From assembly GCA_030490835.1 (NCBI GenBank), contig CM059972.1, positions 93,977,137 to 94,041,136 on the forward strand: a stretch of DNA of 64,000 nt, given 5' to 3'. Numbering within the stretch: position 1 is the first letter of the stretch; the number at the start of each line of letters is the position of its first letter. The notes under the pieces are model-generated. The model searched no databases. It was not told where the DNA came from and saw only the letters and a program-made list of their open reading frames with translations. Shown piece after piece: positions 27,201 to 42,200 of the stretch. This stretch comes from Annona cherimola. Its lineage: Eukaryota; Streptophyta; Magnoliopsida; Magnoliales; Annonaceae. The position numbers and the translations under genes were made by a program.

Positions 27201-30200
27201 AGCCTTGCGACGGTCATTATGATGTTTAGCCTTGTCACTGTAATGAGCTCTTCCTTGTTTTGGTCCTTGTTTATGTTTACTGATTAGGTGATTACCATAT
27301 AATCTGTCATATAACTGTGTCAAAATATTTAAGTGTAAGAACATGACAACTGTTAATTAAGATCTGCTGTTTGGCAGGACAATAATTTAATATTTTGTTA
27401 CTGACTCTGTGAGGAGGATGGATCTTGGAGCAGCATAAGTTTTACTGGTCGACCTATAGTTTTATGATATATGTGGAGACTTAAAAGGTTCTCTTTTACA
27501 GGTTGGAGTTGATAATATGTGTATCCTGGTTCATGCGGTCAAACGCCAACCTTTGGATTTACCCTTGGAAGGACGGATAAGTAATGCCCTAGTTGAAATT
27601 GGGCCATCTATAACGCTAGCTAGTTTATCTGAGGTTTTAGCTTTTGCAGTGGGAAGCTTCATTCCAATGCCTGCATGCCGGGTATTCTCTATGTTTGCGG
27701 GTAAGAGAAATTCTATGACTTGTTATAATCATTTTTCCTTCATTCCACTGTGTGCTGACACTGATTGTATTTCTGCAGCATTGGCAGTTTTCCTGGACTT
27801 CCTTTTACAGATCACTGCATTTGTTGCCTTTATTGTCTTTGATTTTTTACGGGCCGAAGATCACAGGATTGATTGTTTTCCTTGCATAAAGGTTCCCTCA
27901 TCTGCTGATGAACCTGGTAAACATAGGCAGCATCATAGTCATTGGCTTCTCTGCAATCCCAAAGTTTCCTATTGTTCTCCAAGCACCAATGTGTCCTCTG
28001 ATCGTTTTCAAAATTTATAAATGCAGGTTCTGGACAGAGAGAGCCTGGGCTGCTGGCTCGATATATGAGGGTAAGGATCAATGACACTTTTTTCCTTTCC
28101 GGTAAACAACATTAATATTTTTCTTGAGTCACTAGCGGAATAGGTATTTATTGAAGTTAAGAACACTCATGAAATAAATTAAGGGTAGGCAGATACACAC
28201 TAGCGGAATAGAGAAAGGCATATGTTTTGTCCATGTTTGGGACTTCTAAAACTTATTGATGTCAGGTTGTAGCCATTTATTGATTTCTTGGTCTTGTTTG
28301 AAATTGGTTCAAACATGCGTTGAAGGTTTTGAAGATATCTAAGGCTTTTTTATTTCCTCCATTGATGGAGATTGTGATTATAGTTTATTAGGCTTTGTGT
28401 TTAAATTAGTGTTTCCTTGTTTCTTAGGGTTATTTTATTTAGGATGCTTTTATTTTAGGGATTTGATAGCTTTGGTTTCATCAATGGTTAGATTGAATTT
28501 AGGAAGGTTTCTGTTTTAGATTTTCTTGTTATGTAAGTTTTCTTATTATGAAAGCTTACGCATTTCTTGTTAATTAAGTTTGAGGTTATATATTTTCTTA
28601 TAATAAGTTTGCTTGATTCGGTTGTAAGGATTTTATGAGGGATTTGATGATTGAATTATAAATTGAGATTTTGTTGGTCTCTCTCTGGTCATTTTCTTTC
28701 TTGTAATTCATATGTAGTTTCTCCCCTTTCTTCCTCTGTTTCCCTGCTGAGGAGATCCTCCCTCTTTCTTTCAAAGACAACTCTTTTTGTTGACTTAAGA
28801 AATCCTGTCCTGCATCAGCCATCACTTGGGGTATTTGCTATATGTGCACTATTGTTTATGCATGCCTTAGATTCTCTCGTGTCTGACTGATTGGATCATT
28901 GCAATTAGCATGTCAGCTATTATTAGCATCCTGTTAGATTGAGTTCTTGAGCTATGAATGTGGATTGATGATGCATGTGAGACTTAAGTGATAGAAAAGT
29001 TGACTCTGTGGCCATTCCTTGTTTTTTTCTTGTGTTCTTTGCACCAAAGCACTTTTTTCCTTTTCTTTTTTTTGTTTTCCTTTTTCTTCTTTATACAGCA
29101 TTAAGGATCCTATATGTCTAATTTTGCAGGAAGTGCATGCGCCAATTCTCTCTCTTTGGGGAGTGAAAATTGTTGTTATTGCTGCATTTGTGGCTTTTGC
29201 CTTTGCAAGCATTGTAAGTTACTTAGATTCGTGGATGTTTTGGTCATCATCTTTTATGCAAGGTCTATCTTCCCCATGTATGTTAGTCAACTAATTTTGT
29301 TGTTGTGGTGCACTTCTCTCGTGATTCATTAATGCACACCTCATTTGGTGCAATCTTCTTTTATCATACATATTTTATACTGGGAACTACTTGAATGGCA
29401 TATGATTTATCATACTGAATCAGTACTATCATGTTTGGGATTCTATTTTAGGGGATTTTAAGAAATCCAATTCATTGATTAATTTTATCATTTTGTATAA
29501 TACTAGGAATCAAAAAATTCATTTTCACCAAATTTTCATGTTACTCAGAAAAATTAAAAATCATTGGGAGTGATTCTTAACCTGTTAAAATTATTTTTTG
29601 TTTAAAACAACCCACAAATTATAAATCAAACATCTAAACACCTGTTAAATATTATTTGTTAATTATTTTATTTTGAAAATTTTAAGAGTTAGTTCCCCAA
29701 TTATTTACTTAAAAATGTCATTAAAAACCTTGTCTCCTTAAAAACTAACTATTGCATTTTTAAGGCCCCCTTTTTAAATATTTATTTATATAACTTTCTT
29801 ATTATACTCATTTATTTATATTTTAATATAATTCATTTAAGAATTTCTTAATAATTCATTTGAACAATGAAAAAAATGTGTTGAAAAGTGGCAAAGATGT
29901 GGTTGGAACCCACATCTATCTTGTGAAAGCCAACGTTGTTACTATTCGGGGGGAAGTCACACTTGTGTAATAATTTGATATTATAATATATATTCAAAAT
30001 AAAAGAGATGTTTGGCAAGAAAACATTTAAATTCAGTCATCATGGTTCGATCTTACAACACATGGTTTGTAGAACCAATCTTTAGCCACATTGGCAAAGC
30101 CTGGATGTGAGAATCTTTTTATCAAATAATATTTTATTTAAGGATGTTATTCCTTGGTTCTAATTGGTTATGTTTTAATTTTTGTAACCATGATCCAAAC

Positions 30201-33200
30201 CATTCATTTGAAAGGAAACTAGTTCAAATATATGTTCTTGTAATTCAATTAAGAAATTAGAAAATGATTTAATCCAACAGAATCATTGCCTACTGATGGA
30301 CTTCTTTTTTCCAGCTATCCATATATACATCATAATCTGTTTTTAATTCATCATAGCTGAATTTCTGGAATAGGAAAGCTAAGCTTTAAAGTATGTATGT
30401 ATATATATATATATATATGAGACCCGATCGTGTGCAATCAGACTGCACCGTAATTACGGTGCAGTCCGCTGTAAAATGGACCCCACACATGTTAGATTGT
30501 AATGAAACTTTATACACTCATTTATCCATATATAAATCATACTTTAGACGGTTTAGATGTTGAAAAAATCACTTTAAACTTGATATTTACATTAAACTAT
30601 TTTATTACGTTGATTTTGCACCATTTTAAGATGGGGACTATATACACGTTGGATTTGGATGAAAATTGGTATGCTATTAAAGTGAACAATTCTAAATACA
30701 ATGGGTGGGGTGGATTTTCCATTTATGATCAGGTGGGGCCCAAAGTGCATGGACTGCACGGTGCAGTCGCATGCACTGGAATAAATCCCTATATATATAT
30801 ATATATTTTAAAAGATACATTAAAAAAGTTTGCCTATGGAAGACCGTTGGTTGGCCATGGCCTTTGTTTCTTCTTTCTTCCCTTTTTTACAGCCTCACTC
30901 CCTCTTGTTTGTTTTCCGTTTAGTTTCTTTTTTTCTTTTTTCACTGCGCTGGTTTTAGTTATATGTTCTATCTAGTTCAATTGTCTTTATTTGGTCATAG
31001 ATTAGTATCCATGATTTGGCTTTTTTATACTGGGCAATGCTTTGGTCCAATTACCATGCAACATGAATTGAGGTTTTCGTCCAGCAGCGGATGCCTCATT
31101 CCCCCACGTGTCTTTTTCTCATAGATTTGCTGTTAGTATTATTTATTTATTTTATTATTTTTTTAAATTTACCTATTAACATTAGTAGACATAGTTGTTG
31201 GTCCACCTTAAAATATATGAATAACTTATATAAAATTAGAGAATAAAATTTTAAAATGATGAATGGTATGGTTTGAACCCTTGCTATTTTTTGAGAAAAC
31301 TAAGATTTATCCATTGAGGTAATCTAATCATGTATGTAATCATGCGTATTTTATTTTTATTATTTTATACTTTTTTAAATATAATAATATTTACGTTGAA
31401 TAAAAATAATAAATTCAAACTGAAATCCTGGTCTACCCATACCCAGTCTCATTATTATTATTATTATTATTACTATTATTATTATTATTATTATTATTAT
31501 TATCTATTTATTTATTTATTTTATTTTCCTACTTTCAAGATTATTATTTATTTTTTAAAATAAATATTATGCATTTTCTTGATCATGTATCTGGACTAAA
31601 TTTCTAACTAAACCACACATTGTTAATAATTATGAAAATTAAGAAAAACAAGAGATTAATTTACATGAATTTATGCAACCACTACAATTTTGTTTACCAT
31701 ACTCTAGTTATCAAAAAAAAAACTATTGAATTTTCATTTTGTTCTTTGTGATAAATATGGAAAGGTTGGCCATGCAATTCCTCAAGATGTTAATGAATTG
31801 CTAGTTAGCTACTGTGGAAACTTTGAAAAGGAGATTAATGATGGAGTGTTTGTCATGGAATGAGATGTGGAAGACATTCATCTCTTCCCAATTTCCCAGA
31901 GATTGTTGATGTTGTACCTCAATCGTTTATCTTAGATAGTTAAAAACTCTAACCATGCTCCATAAAATGACTGCTCAAAAAATTATGTGAAGTTTGTGTC
32001 CAATCAATCAGCTAATCCTCCATAAATTTTTAAAACTGGAAACCTCATTTTGTCCAACTGGTTTTTAGATCTCTCCCCTTTCCATTAATCATCATCTGAG
32101 CCTTCCCCCACTGATTTTATTCCAGTGTACACATTGGTCCGCTGCTTTGGTTTCAAGATTGGTGACTGCTAAGGAAATAAAATATCGTTTAACATAGATA
32201 ATTGTACTTGACTTATTGAAAATTAAATAGTCAATCTTTTTGTGAGACAAGTCAATCTTGGCTTAGTTATTTTCCATCTCAGTGGCTAACTAACAATGTT
32301 AAGCACTTTATATTTTAAACAAGAAGACAGTAGTTGGTTAATTTTTTGTTGTAACCAAGTAATAGAAAGATGGTAAGCCAGTTTTTCATGAGGAATACTG
32401 AAAACTACATCAATGAAATGCCCTGGTCATCAAGATTTACTCATTCAATTTAGATAGCTGATATGTCACAATCTTACCGTTGGACAAATGGATTGAAATA
32501 TGATCAAGACATAGCATAATTACTTTTTCTATAAATTCAAATATATATTTATTATTTTGAAGGCATTAACTACAAGGATTCAACCTGGATTGGAGCAGAA
32601 GATCGTACTTCCCCGAGATTCATATCTTCAGGTGTGGTTTCAAATTTTGTTGTGCACCTATTATATACGAGGAACTGTTCAATTCTGTCTTTGAATCTGT
32701 ACTTTGTAATGCTTCTGATAAACTTTTCTTGCAGGGTTACTTTGATAATGTTTCTGAGTATCTTAGAGTAGGGCCGCCGTTATATTTTGTTGTGAAGAAC
32801 TACAACTACAGGTATAACGATGAACATTACTTCTTATCTGTGTTTCTTTTGTTACCAGTATGATGAGAATTATATTTTGCGCTGCATATTTGAGCACCCA
32901 CTGGATGTTATTATTTTCTTTTTGCTGGAAATTGTCAAATATTTATTTATGTTTTGAATAAATTCACATCCCTCTTTTGTTTTTGATTTTGGTAGTTCTC
33001 CTGTCTTGTTTCTCAATAACCTAAGTACCTTCAAAAGTCTAGAATCACTATTCTTTTTAAATAAAGGAAATACCCTTCATTAGGGCATAATAATCACACT
33101 ACTTTGTCTTATCAACATTATAAATTGCTTCACACCTATGCTCGAGTGAGGTGAGCATCATGAATTCTGTTGTTTAATTTCTGTTCATTTTGGTCCATAT

Positions 33201-36200
33201 GCTCATTGAATTTAAGTGTTTCCAAATCTTTTCTACTAATCTTAAATCATGTTCTTTTTTTTTTCCCTTGTTTTCCTGTGTTTTACTTGAATGTACCCAC
33301 TCCTTTTAATTGGTCCAGTTCTGATATTAGGCCTGTTTGGCACCACATTTAAAAGGGCTAGACGTTTTTCTTTTTTTTTTTCTTTTTTTTTTTTTTTGCA
33401 AAAAACTTGTTTCAATGGTATTAGATATTTTTGGGAATTTTAGTCCCACAAAGACTTGATTTTATCTTATAAACCACGGATTTAGCTAAAGCAGGTCATT
33501 CTCGAACACTTTTGCACACAGTTGAAAATCACATGTTCAATAAAGAGGCCACGTATTTGATGAAGTTGCATGCAATCAAGTCACTTTATCTTTCTCTCAT
33601 TTTATTATTTACTGATAAAATACTTTTGAATATCTTGAATTGCTTTGTTTGTATTTTTATCCTTTCTTGATTTACCACATCCATAACGAACATCCTCATT
33701 TCAGTTGTGTTTGTCTTCTGGATCTCTTATTATTGTTTTATTAGATATAGTTCAAACCACATACTTGTTATCTATCCTTGTGTTATCTTTTCTATTTATT
33801 GGATTTTAGCTATAGAAGACTTGAAGGTCAACAATTGATTTATCATATTGATGGTTGAAAATAAAAATCTCAAATTTCTAAGATAGTCTTGCTAGTAAGT
33901 TTGATTTTTACTGTATTAATGCTAGAATGATTTGAATTGATTAGATATTGCATATGAACATCAAGGGATTGTATCATTTAAAGGTGGAAAAAAGTATTAT
34001 GGTTGATTCTGAGATATGTCTACAGCCCCGAGTGTGGCTTTTTTAAAGTTCAGAATTTGACATCGTTTGAAACTACAAGGGATATTTTATGATTTTATTT
34101 TTCTTTTTTGTGATATATTAAAAATTGTGACTTTATTGATCTGCAAAGGGCTTGGCGATTGGCCTCATCTTTTTTGAGGTCATGCTCAGTGCCTTTTTGT
34201 TATTCTTGCATTCTTGCCATTTCGCTTACTGCTTTTTCCTCTTTTCTTGGCCTTGGATGAAAACATCTAAACAAAGTGGCTTTTGTTTCTTTATGTTAAA
34301 CAAAATTATGATCTATTAAAGGTTAGTGGTATTGTTTTTCTGACACTTTCCTTCTTCCTTCAGCTTGGAATCAAACCATACTAACAAGTTGTGCTCCATC
34401 AGCCACTGCGATTCCAACTCTCTTTTAAATGAGGTACTATGTTTTGATGTCAATTGATATCATCACTTGTATATTGAAATCATTCCTTGTAGAAGTTGCT
34501 TTTTGAAGTATCATTTTCTAGGGATAATTTTCATCCAACTGTTGCTTCTTCCACACAGACCTCTGGTATGTCTGTTCTGGAGGAATTGATGATCCAAGAT
34601 AAATTTCAGTCACGGCTCAGACCAAACTGGAGAAGTATGGGGATTGTTTTTCTGCATATATTTACTGCAAAAGGACTTCTACATATGTGACTCTATGACT
34701 TACTATTTGCATTACACAACTGATTGCAACAATCTTTCCCCAACAACTAAATAGATTAGGGACTAAGGACTCAGGAGAAAGGCAATGACAGTACCCAAAT
34801 GCCAACAATTCAACATCTGCAAAACAACCATCTCATTGTTTATGGTAAATAGCCACATACATATGTTTGGGATTCTGCTGCAAAATGTTTGGATTTAGCA
34901 GCCTACCTCGTGTTGACACATTCATTTGCAAATTTCCTAAGAAAATGCCAATATAGATGTCAACCTACTGGTGTGTGTCCATGTTTATCATCTGCAAGCC
35001 CTAAAACTACTGTACCTAAAACCCATATCCCTATATTTTTCATCCTCCTCTCATAGTTACACCTATAGATAGTTAATGTGCCTGTGTCTAAGCTGTCTAA
35101 TCTGTTCAGCATAGTCATAATGCCATGAACATGGTAATTGAAAACCCACTTTGATCATTTGATCTCTTGCAGTGGAGGTTCTCTAGCAACAGTATGCTTC
35201 AGATGTCATTTTTATGTTTGTTTTCATAACATGAACTTCTAACGTTATCTTTGTTATTTGAGCACTTTTGGGCTGGTTCCTCTAAAGTATATAGAAGAAT
35301 GGAGCTAACTAGGTGGTTGCAATTATGCATGACGATGAGTACTATAGGCATTAATCAACTAAACAGTGCAGATGTGTAATCATGTATGGTCTGATTGTTT
35401 GGATTTTTTTGAGAAACTGTACTGCATGACTGAGACTGCAAGTCCTATGATAAAATAGATGGGCTATAGTCTTTAGCTTAAGTTTTTTGTGTGTGCTGTG
35501 CCTAGTGCCAAATGTAACATTGGCTATATACTTTAGCATAACCTGCTCCTGCTTGTGCTCCTCCACCTCCTCATTACCATTACCATTACTATGAGTAATA
35601 TCCCCCCACTCCACCGCTACTACTGCTGCTGCTACTACGAATACTAAGGAATATCTCTTGCTACTACTGAGGAATACTGCTACTGCGGCTCTTCTAGCAA
35701 ATGCTACTTCTGCTGCCATCTTCCCCTTCCTGGCTTATAGTTGTTGTTTGAGCTATTTGATCAAAACCTATTACCCTCTTCCTTAATTTTTTTATACAAA
35801 CCCTATTCCTCTTTTTTCTAACAAATTTTTATTCCTTCTCAACTCTAATTACTGTTTCATCAGGAATGTAATCTACCCCTCTGCATCCCATGACCTTCTT
35901 GACCTCACTACTATAATAACTTGACATGCTAAACATATAGGGTGGATTATATAATATAGTATTTTCTGTCGCACAATATATGTATTAGAATGTAGCTGAA
36001 AGAAATTACTGTGTAAAGAATATAAAATTATGTTTCATTATCATCATGACTGTGACTCTAGATACTTTGGTCTTAACATCTACTTTTTATCTTTGTTGTT
36101 TCCTATGCAGATTTCAAGAGCATCCTTGGTTCCTGATTCAAGTTTTATTGCAAAGCCAGCTGCTTCATGGCTTGATGATTTTCTTGTATGGCTATCTCCT

Positions 36201-39200
36201 GAAGCTTTTGGTTGCTGCCGGAAGTTTACAAATGGGAGTTACTGTCCCCCTGATGACCAGGCAAGAACTTGTTTATTCTGTTGTAGAAATTTATATCTAC
36301 ATGTCTGAAAACAATTCATAGTGAATCTACATACATAATACGACCATTGATGGGGAAGTCTTGTGTATAGATAGAACAAATGATCATAAACATTCTCCAA
36401 TGGCTTCCGTTTCCTCCTTCTTGTTGCATTGTTATCTGTAATATTGAGTTATCGAAGTGATAATGTATTTACAATTGGATACCCATCTCTCTGAATATGG
36501 TAGCCCATTACGTTGGCTGCTCGTAATGTGAAAAACATTTGGCTTAATTTAACTGCTAAGGACCCATGAACCATTGTGTTCCTTCTGTTGAAGTGAAAAT
36601 CATTCATTCTTACAGATAAATAAGGAAGATCCGTGTAAATAAATTTCTCCCCCATTAGATAAGTTAATCGTTTTTGTCTCTATTTTGAGCATAATAATCA
36701 AAGTTAGCATTCAAAAAGAGAGGAGGACAATTCGTACAAGTCAGAATCCAACCTGAGGAACTATAATTTGCATAGGAATGAGAACTCTAAAAAGTTAAAC
36801 AATAAAGTTCTCTCAAAGAGTTGCCATTAAGTTTGAGGATGGGCAGCGAATACTTCAGCATTTAGCTCACTAATGCTATTTGTCATATATTTACTTATGT
36901 GGTTCATAACTTATTTGTAACTAAGGAATTCAATAGTAGCCTTGCATATATCATTGAGCGGCTCCTAGGTAGGACAATACTCCCTCATCGTGGCTATCGC
37001 AGTTTCCAATGAAGCCCATGAACCACTCTTGAGTCATCATTATCTTAAGTTTGTTTGTTTCCCACCTTTGCGGGTCAGCTGCATGGATCCTATTGCTCCA
37101 TTTTTTCTGATAATCAATAATCCTCTGAGTAGTCTCTGCCTTCATATCTTTCTTGTTTGTTTCCCACCATTGTGGGTCAGCTGCATGGATCCTATTGCTC
37201 CATTCTTTCTGAAAATGAGTAATCCTTACAGTGATCTCTAATATCTTCCTATATTTATTTATCACTTTTATCCATGTCTTCTTATGTCTTCATCTTGTTC
37301 TTTTATAACCTTCTATTTGAATAAACTCAGTCCTTAATGCTGCTGTTTTATGCCTCTGTTTAATGTGCTCAAACAACCTGAGTTTACTTTTTCTCAGTTT
37401 AATACCTATTGGTTTCACCATTAGACTTTCTTGGATTACTTCATTTCTCATTTTATCGTTTCTTGTATTTACCTTAATATTATTATTTTGGTGCACTCAT
37501 TCTATGTGTGTGTTGTTTTTTTATCCCCTTCTCTTTTTCATGAACCACTCTTTTAAGTTCTAATATTTCTTGATGAGAGTTTTTGTGACATCAATGCCAG
37601 ACTAATAATCCATAACCCCATGGGATTTCTTTTCGATTGTATCTTGTAAGTTTTCCATTCAACCTTGAAACAGTTTTCTGATAGTATGTGATATTCTTCA
37701 GATTAATCTTTAATATGTAGTTAGGGCTATACCCGATTGTCCGTCATCTTTCACAATGTTATTGTTTTTTTAAAGAATAATTATAAATTTTTTAAAAATA
37801 ATAATTATAACAGTAGTTCTTTAAATATTTCTGGATCATGCTAATTATAACTATAATGCTCACCTTCAGCCTGCTTGCTGTGCTGGTGATGGCACTTGTG
37901 GGATATCTGGGCCATGCAAAGACTGTACGACGGTAATTTGGCAACTGTATCAACTTCTGTGTTATACTCTTTTGACTTCATGAAATCTTACATAATTTTG
38001 TCATTTCAGTGCTTCCGTGACTCAGATTTGTATGGCGGTCGTCCGTCCACTGAACAGTTCAGAGAGAAGCTTCCATGGTTTCTCAATGCTCTGCCATCTG
38101 CCGATTGTGCTAAGGGTGGACGTGGAGCTTACTCTAATGGTGTGGATTTAAATGGTCAGCTATCTTCCCTCCTCACCCGTGGCTACTTTAGATTCTGTGT
38201 TGAACACACTAGTCTTGTCAGCTTCATTAATTTAGTGAAAGCAATGCGAAATATTGGGCTTTTAATAGCTCTAGTAAATGAATCCTCAATTTTATTACTT
38301 ATTTATTATTAGTATTAGAGTTGCTGCTGCTGCTGCTGTTGTTGTTATTAGTATTATTATTTTCATATCAGGGTATGAGAGTGGTGTCATCCAAGCATCA
38401 GAGTTTCGCACCTACCACACCCCTCTAAATAAGCAGGTACATTGTTTTCATACAATTTTAGAAAATTTATGATACTGTCCAAATTTCTGTCCATCATTAT
38501 TTAAACCACCAAGTTTTATTGGTCTTCCTGGAAATTTACAGATCGACTATATAAATTCAATGAAAGCCGCTCGAGATTTCAGCTCTAGGGTCTCTGATTC
38601 CTTGAAGGTAAGCATTTAATGCCAATGCTCATTTATCTCTATATTCATCCCAAAATTAAGCAGACATCTTGTTATTTACACTGTGGATTCTTTGATGAAA
38701 TATCGAAAATTTTTCCAGTGACATTTTGAGAACAATTCTTTAGCCATTTGTTTCAATATTTGTAGGATTTGGCGAAATGATTATAGAAAATGTAGAATAC
38801 CCAAAAATCTACCATTTATGAACTTAACTATCGGTAAGCTTTAAGATATAATAACCAGTTTGGATTGGCACCTAAATCCTCTGATGCTACTCGATTCCAT
38901 TATGGACAATAGAACCAGGGTTTGGCTTATCATTTTCTTTTTGCATTTTATCTTTTATTTATTGATAAATTTATCTTTTGTGTTACCTCCTCTTATACCA
39001 TTTTGGGCGTCCAATTGATTCCTAATGAACCACCAAAGGACCTATTGAGTCAATTTGTAGCATCATGTTGATAATTTTGTTGGTAGTATTATTTCTGTTG
39101 TCACGGGTGTCTAGAACACCAAGAAGTTGTATTAGCTCATGTGGTTATACTTTATTGTGTTCCATGCAAATATCACATATTTGTTTAAATTGACTAAAGA

Positions 39201-42200
39201 TCTGTTCAAGATAGATGGCAATGAGTAAAATTATTCATGCAGTTAACAGAATCTTGATGTAGATATGTATATTAATTTTTTAATCTATACTGTTGTTACT
39301 AAAACTATGTTGCAGATACTTTGTTTTCGCCTCTATGATCATACAAATGTTAAGTTCCTACCATCTATTGTTTAAACTTGCATTTCCTCTCATCTATCAA
39401 TATGTTACTTATGAAGTATGTGATGTTTTCTATTGTGTACGTCTTTTCATCTATTCTCCATGAACAATGCATGCAAAATATAGTTTGTCTTTTCATTAAT
39501 ATCATATGCTTTTTAAAATTCAGATAAAGACCACATCAAGTTCCTTCCTTATACTGCCCTTGTGTGTGTGTGTGTGTGTGTGTTTTGTCGGCTTTCTCAT
39601 TCTTTTCACTGTTGTTTTTTTTCCCTCAAATTTTGTTAGTCATGGTCCATAAGTAATCATATGATTCAAAGTGACTTTTTCTACAATCTGATATCTACTC
39701 ATTTTGTGCAGATTAACGTTTTTCCTTATTCTGTTTTTTACATATTTTTTGAGCAATATCTCGCTATATGGAGGACAGCTTTAATCAACATTGCTCTAGC
39801 TCTTGGTATACCTCAGCACTGTAATGTACAAATAGTTCTTTCTGGTCCTGTTACTTCACTTGTATTGGCATATTTGGATTCCTGTGTGTTGGGAACCGTG
39901 CATCATTCTTTATTTGTTGTGTTCGACATACTAAGCTCATAAGGAGTGGGTACTGTGAATATCTCCAAGTCTCATGCATCTCATTTTCCTCTCTGATTTT
40001 CCAAGAATTTCTGAAGCTATCATTTGATCTGAATCTAGCAATGCTTCCTTGTTCCTGACTAATAGGGACGAAAACTCAATATTTTTGCATCATGACAAAG
40101 ATAAACTCAATGGAAGAATATATATTAGAATTTTTGTTTTCAATCTATCATGTTGTTATATATTGTGGTTTCAAAAGATCTGACTGATTTTGGCTATTGT
40201 TATAAGCGAAGGCTAATGGCATTTGACTAATCCAATTAAATGTTAAAATCTTGCCATGTTGCACAGATTTTCATCACTAGTCATTGTCTCCAAAACATTT
40301 GATTGTTTTTTGCTATTACTATGAAGGGAAGGCTAATGGCACGTGTGACATCGTCCAATTAAATGTTAAAATCTTCCCACTTTGCATTGGTTTTCATCAG
40401 TAATCATTGTCTTTTGTTCTTGATAATTTTTACTTGCATCTTTACCCAGTCGTTGGTTATCACATTAAATTCTCTACAAATAGAATATAGAATATTCACT
40501 TACTGAGTTGTTTCTCTGATTGACAAACATAAGAGGAATGTGAAAAGTATATCGGAATAATGTATCCTCCTATAACTGAAAGAATGGGTTCTTGTGTAAA
40601 TGTCATAGTCTAGGCCTCTTAAAGTGAACATTATTAGATTGTCATCTATTTCAGAACCTCAAAAGTTGCGACATTACTAGATTGTGATCTCTTTCACACC
40701 CTCGAAAGTCGCAACATCACTAGATTGTCGTCTATTTCAAACCTTCGAAAGTTGTGAGGGCGGCTCATGGATATTCTTTATGGACTTTGCATTAGAAGGC
40801 TAGAGACTTGGCTCTGCTATATGCATTCTAAATAAAGATCAAAGATTCTTGATTAAGAATTCTGAAATTAAAGAAAGATTAAGAAAAATATCTCTATATT
40901 TTCTTTCATCATAAAATCATCATTTATTTTCATATAATTGAAGTAATATTGGATATTATAATAATTAAGATTCAGAATTTTTACAAGCAGATGGATATAT
41001 AAATTTAAATTTGTTGAAATTCATATTCAATAATATTTTTAAATACGACATAAAAAATACCAATTGAATGGAAGAATATTTTTGTTGTACGAATCTATAA
41101 GGAGACTTTTGCTAATTATAATGGATTAACAAACAAAGTCTTGAAAGAGTGTTTGAGCTAAAGTTAAAAGTTCGGCATAAATGTTTTTAAAAGATCAATT
41201 GGGCTATTGAAGTTATCGCTTAACGTAACAATTGGACTATTATATAGAGAAGAAGAATCTCTATATGGTTTTTGTTACCTTGGAAGAAAATATGACAAGG
41301 AATCAATATGGCAATTGTTGAGAAAGAAGAAGGTTATTATAAGATATATTTTTGTTACAAGGAATATCCATTAGGAATTATAACCTTGCAGACATGTAGA
41401 AATGGGCCATTTTTTAATAACTATGGTTTACATCAAGGTTTGGTTTTCAGCACTTATTTCTTTACCTTGATTATGGATGAGCCTGTTAGTCATTGACATG
41501 GAGTTGCTTAGTCTAGCATATGCTTTAGATGGTGTGAACTGGAGAGGGGCGAATGTGATGAGTCATGTAGACTTCATAAATAGAGAAGTGGTAATTTAAA
41601 GATGAATTAAGAAGAAAATTATCTCAACTTCCACTTCCCACACCTTGTGTTTGCCTTTTCCTGTTCTTTCCATTTCCTTCTTTCTATTCTAGTTACATCC
41701 ATTCCCAGTCTGATCTTGCCATCAGCAAGGAGAGAATTATGTGGTTGGAGGCATGGAGAAGCTTCAAGGGGAATTACGTTTGTGCAATCTGATAAGTGCT
41801 GCATAATCAGAACCCAAGGATCAAGGATCCAATCCTCTTGACCAAGCAATCAGCCCAACGCAGATTCCATGATTTGGAAGTTCTAACGAATCAATTTGAA
41901 ACTAGAATGGATGGCCTATCCCATTGCTTTTCAGCCAGATGGCACTTCAAATTAGATGACGCCTGGCAGAGAGAGTGTACTCTGCACAAGTGGAAACAAC
42001 AATGTATTTGGAACACAGGATGCAAAGAAGGAACAGTACTTCCCATTTCAGGACAGACATGCACTTTGAGCCTCGAATAGCAAAACTCTGTATGTTGCTC
42101 CCACAAAATCATGCTTGGTAATCTCTAACTGATGATTATTACATCTTGAGTTGGATATCAACCATCATTGCCTTAGTTCAATTGTCTATGGTATGTTTCT

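Larger units (their letters stand above)
29214..32562 (+). other. NPC1 intron with TIR element and microsatellite
   Basis: This 3.35-kb intron holds the element at 30395-30805 and an ATT repeat at 31449-31503. Positions 29440-30250 are AT-rich with phrases such as GGGATTCTATTTTAGGGG that may be another old repeat, unclassified. Positions 31600-32560 show nothing. Confidence 0.65.

Noticed and set aside
27517..28020. 167-codon ORF through two NPC1 exons
   Set aside because: It reads through introns at 27701-27778 and after 27916; splice sites and family alignment show the real structure.
31330..31563. ORF with a poly-Tyr run
   Set aside because: Produced by the ATT microsatellite; no evidence of coding.
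35351..35719. 122-codon minus-strand ORF
   Set aside because: Low-complexity trinucleotide repeats, no start context, no family.
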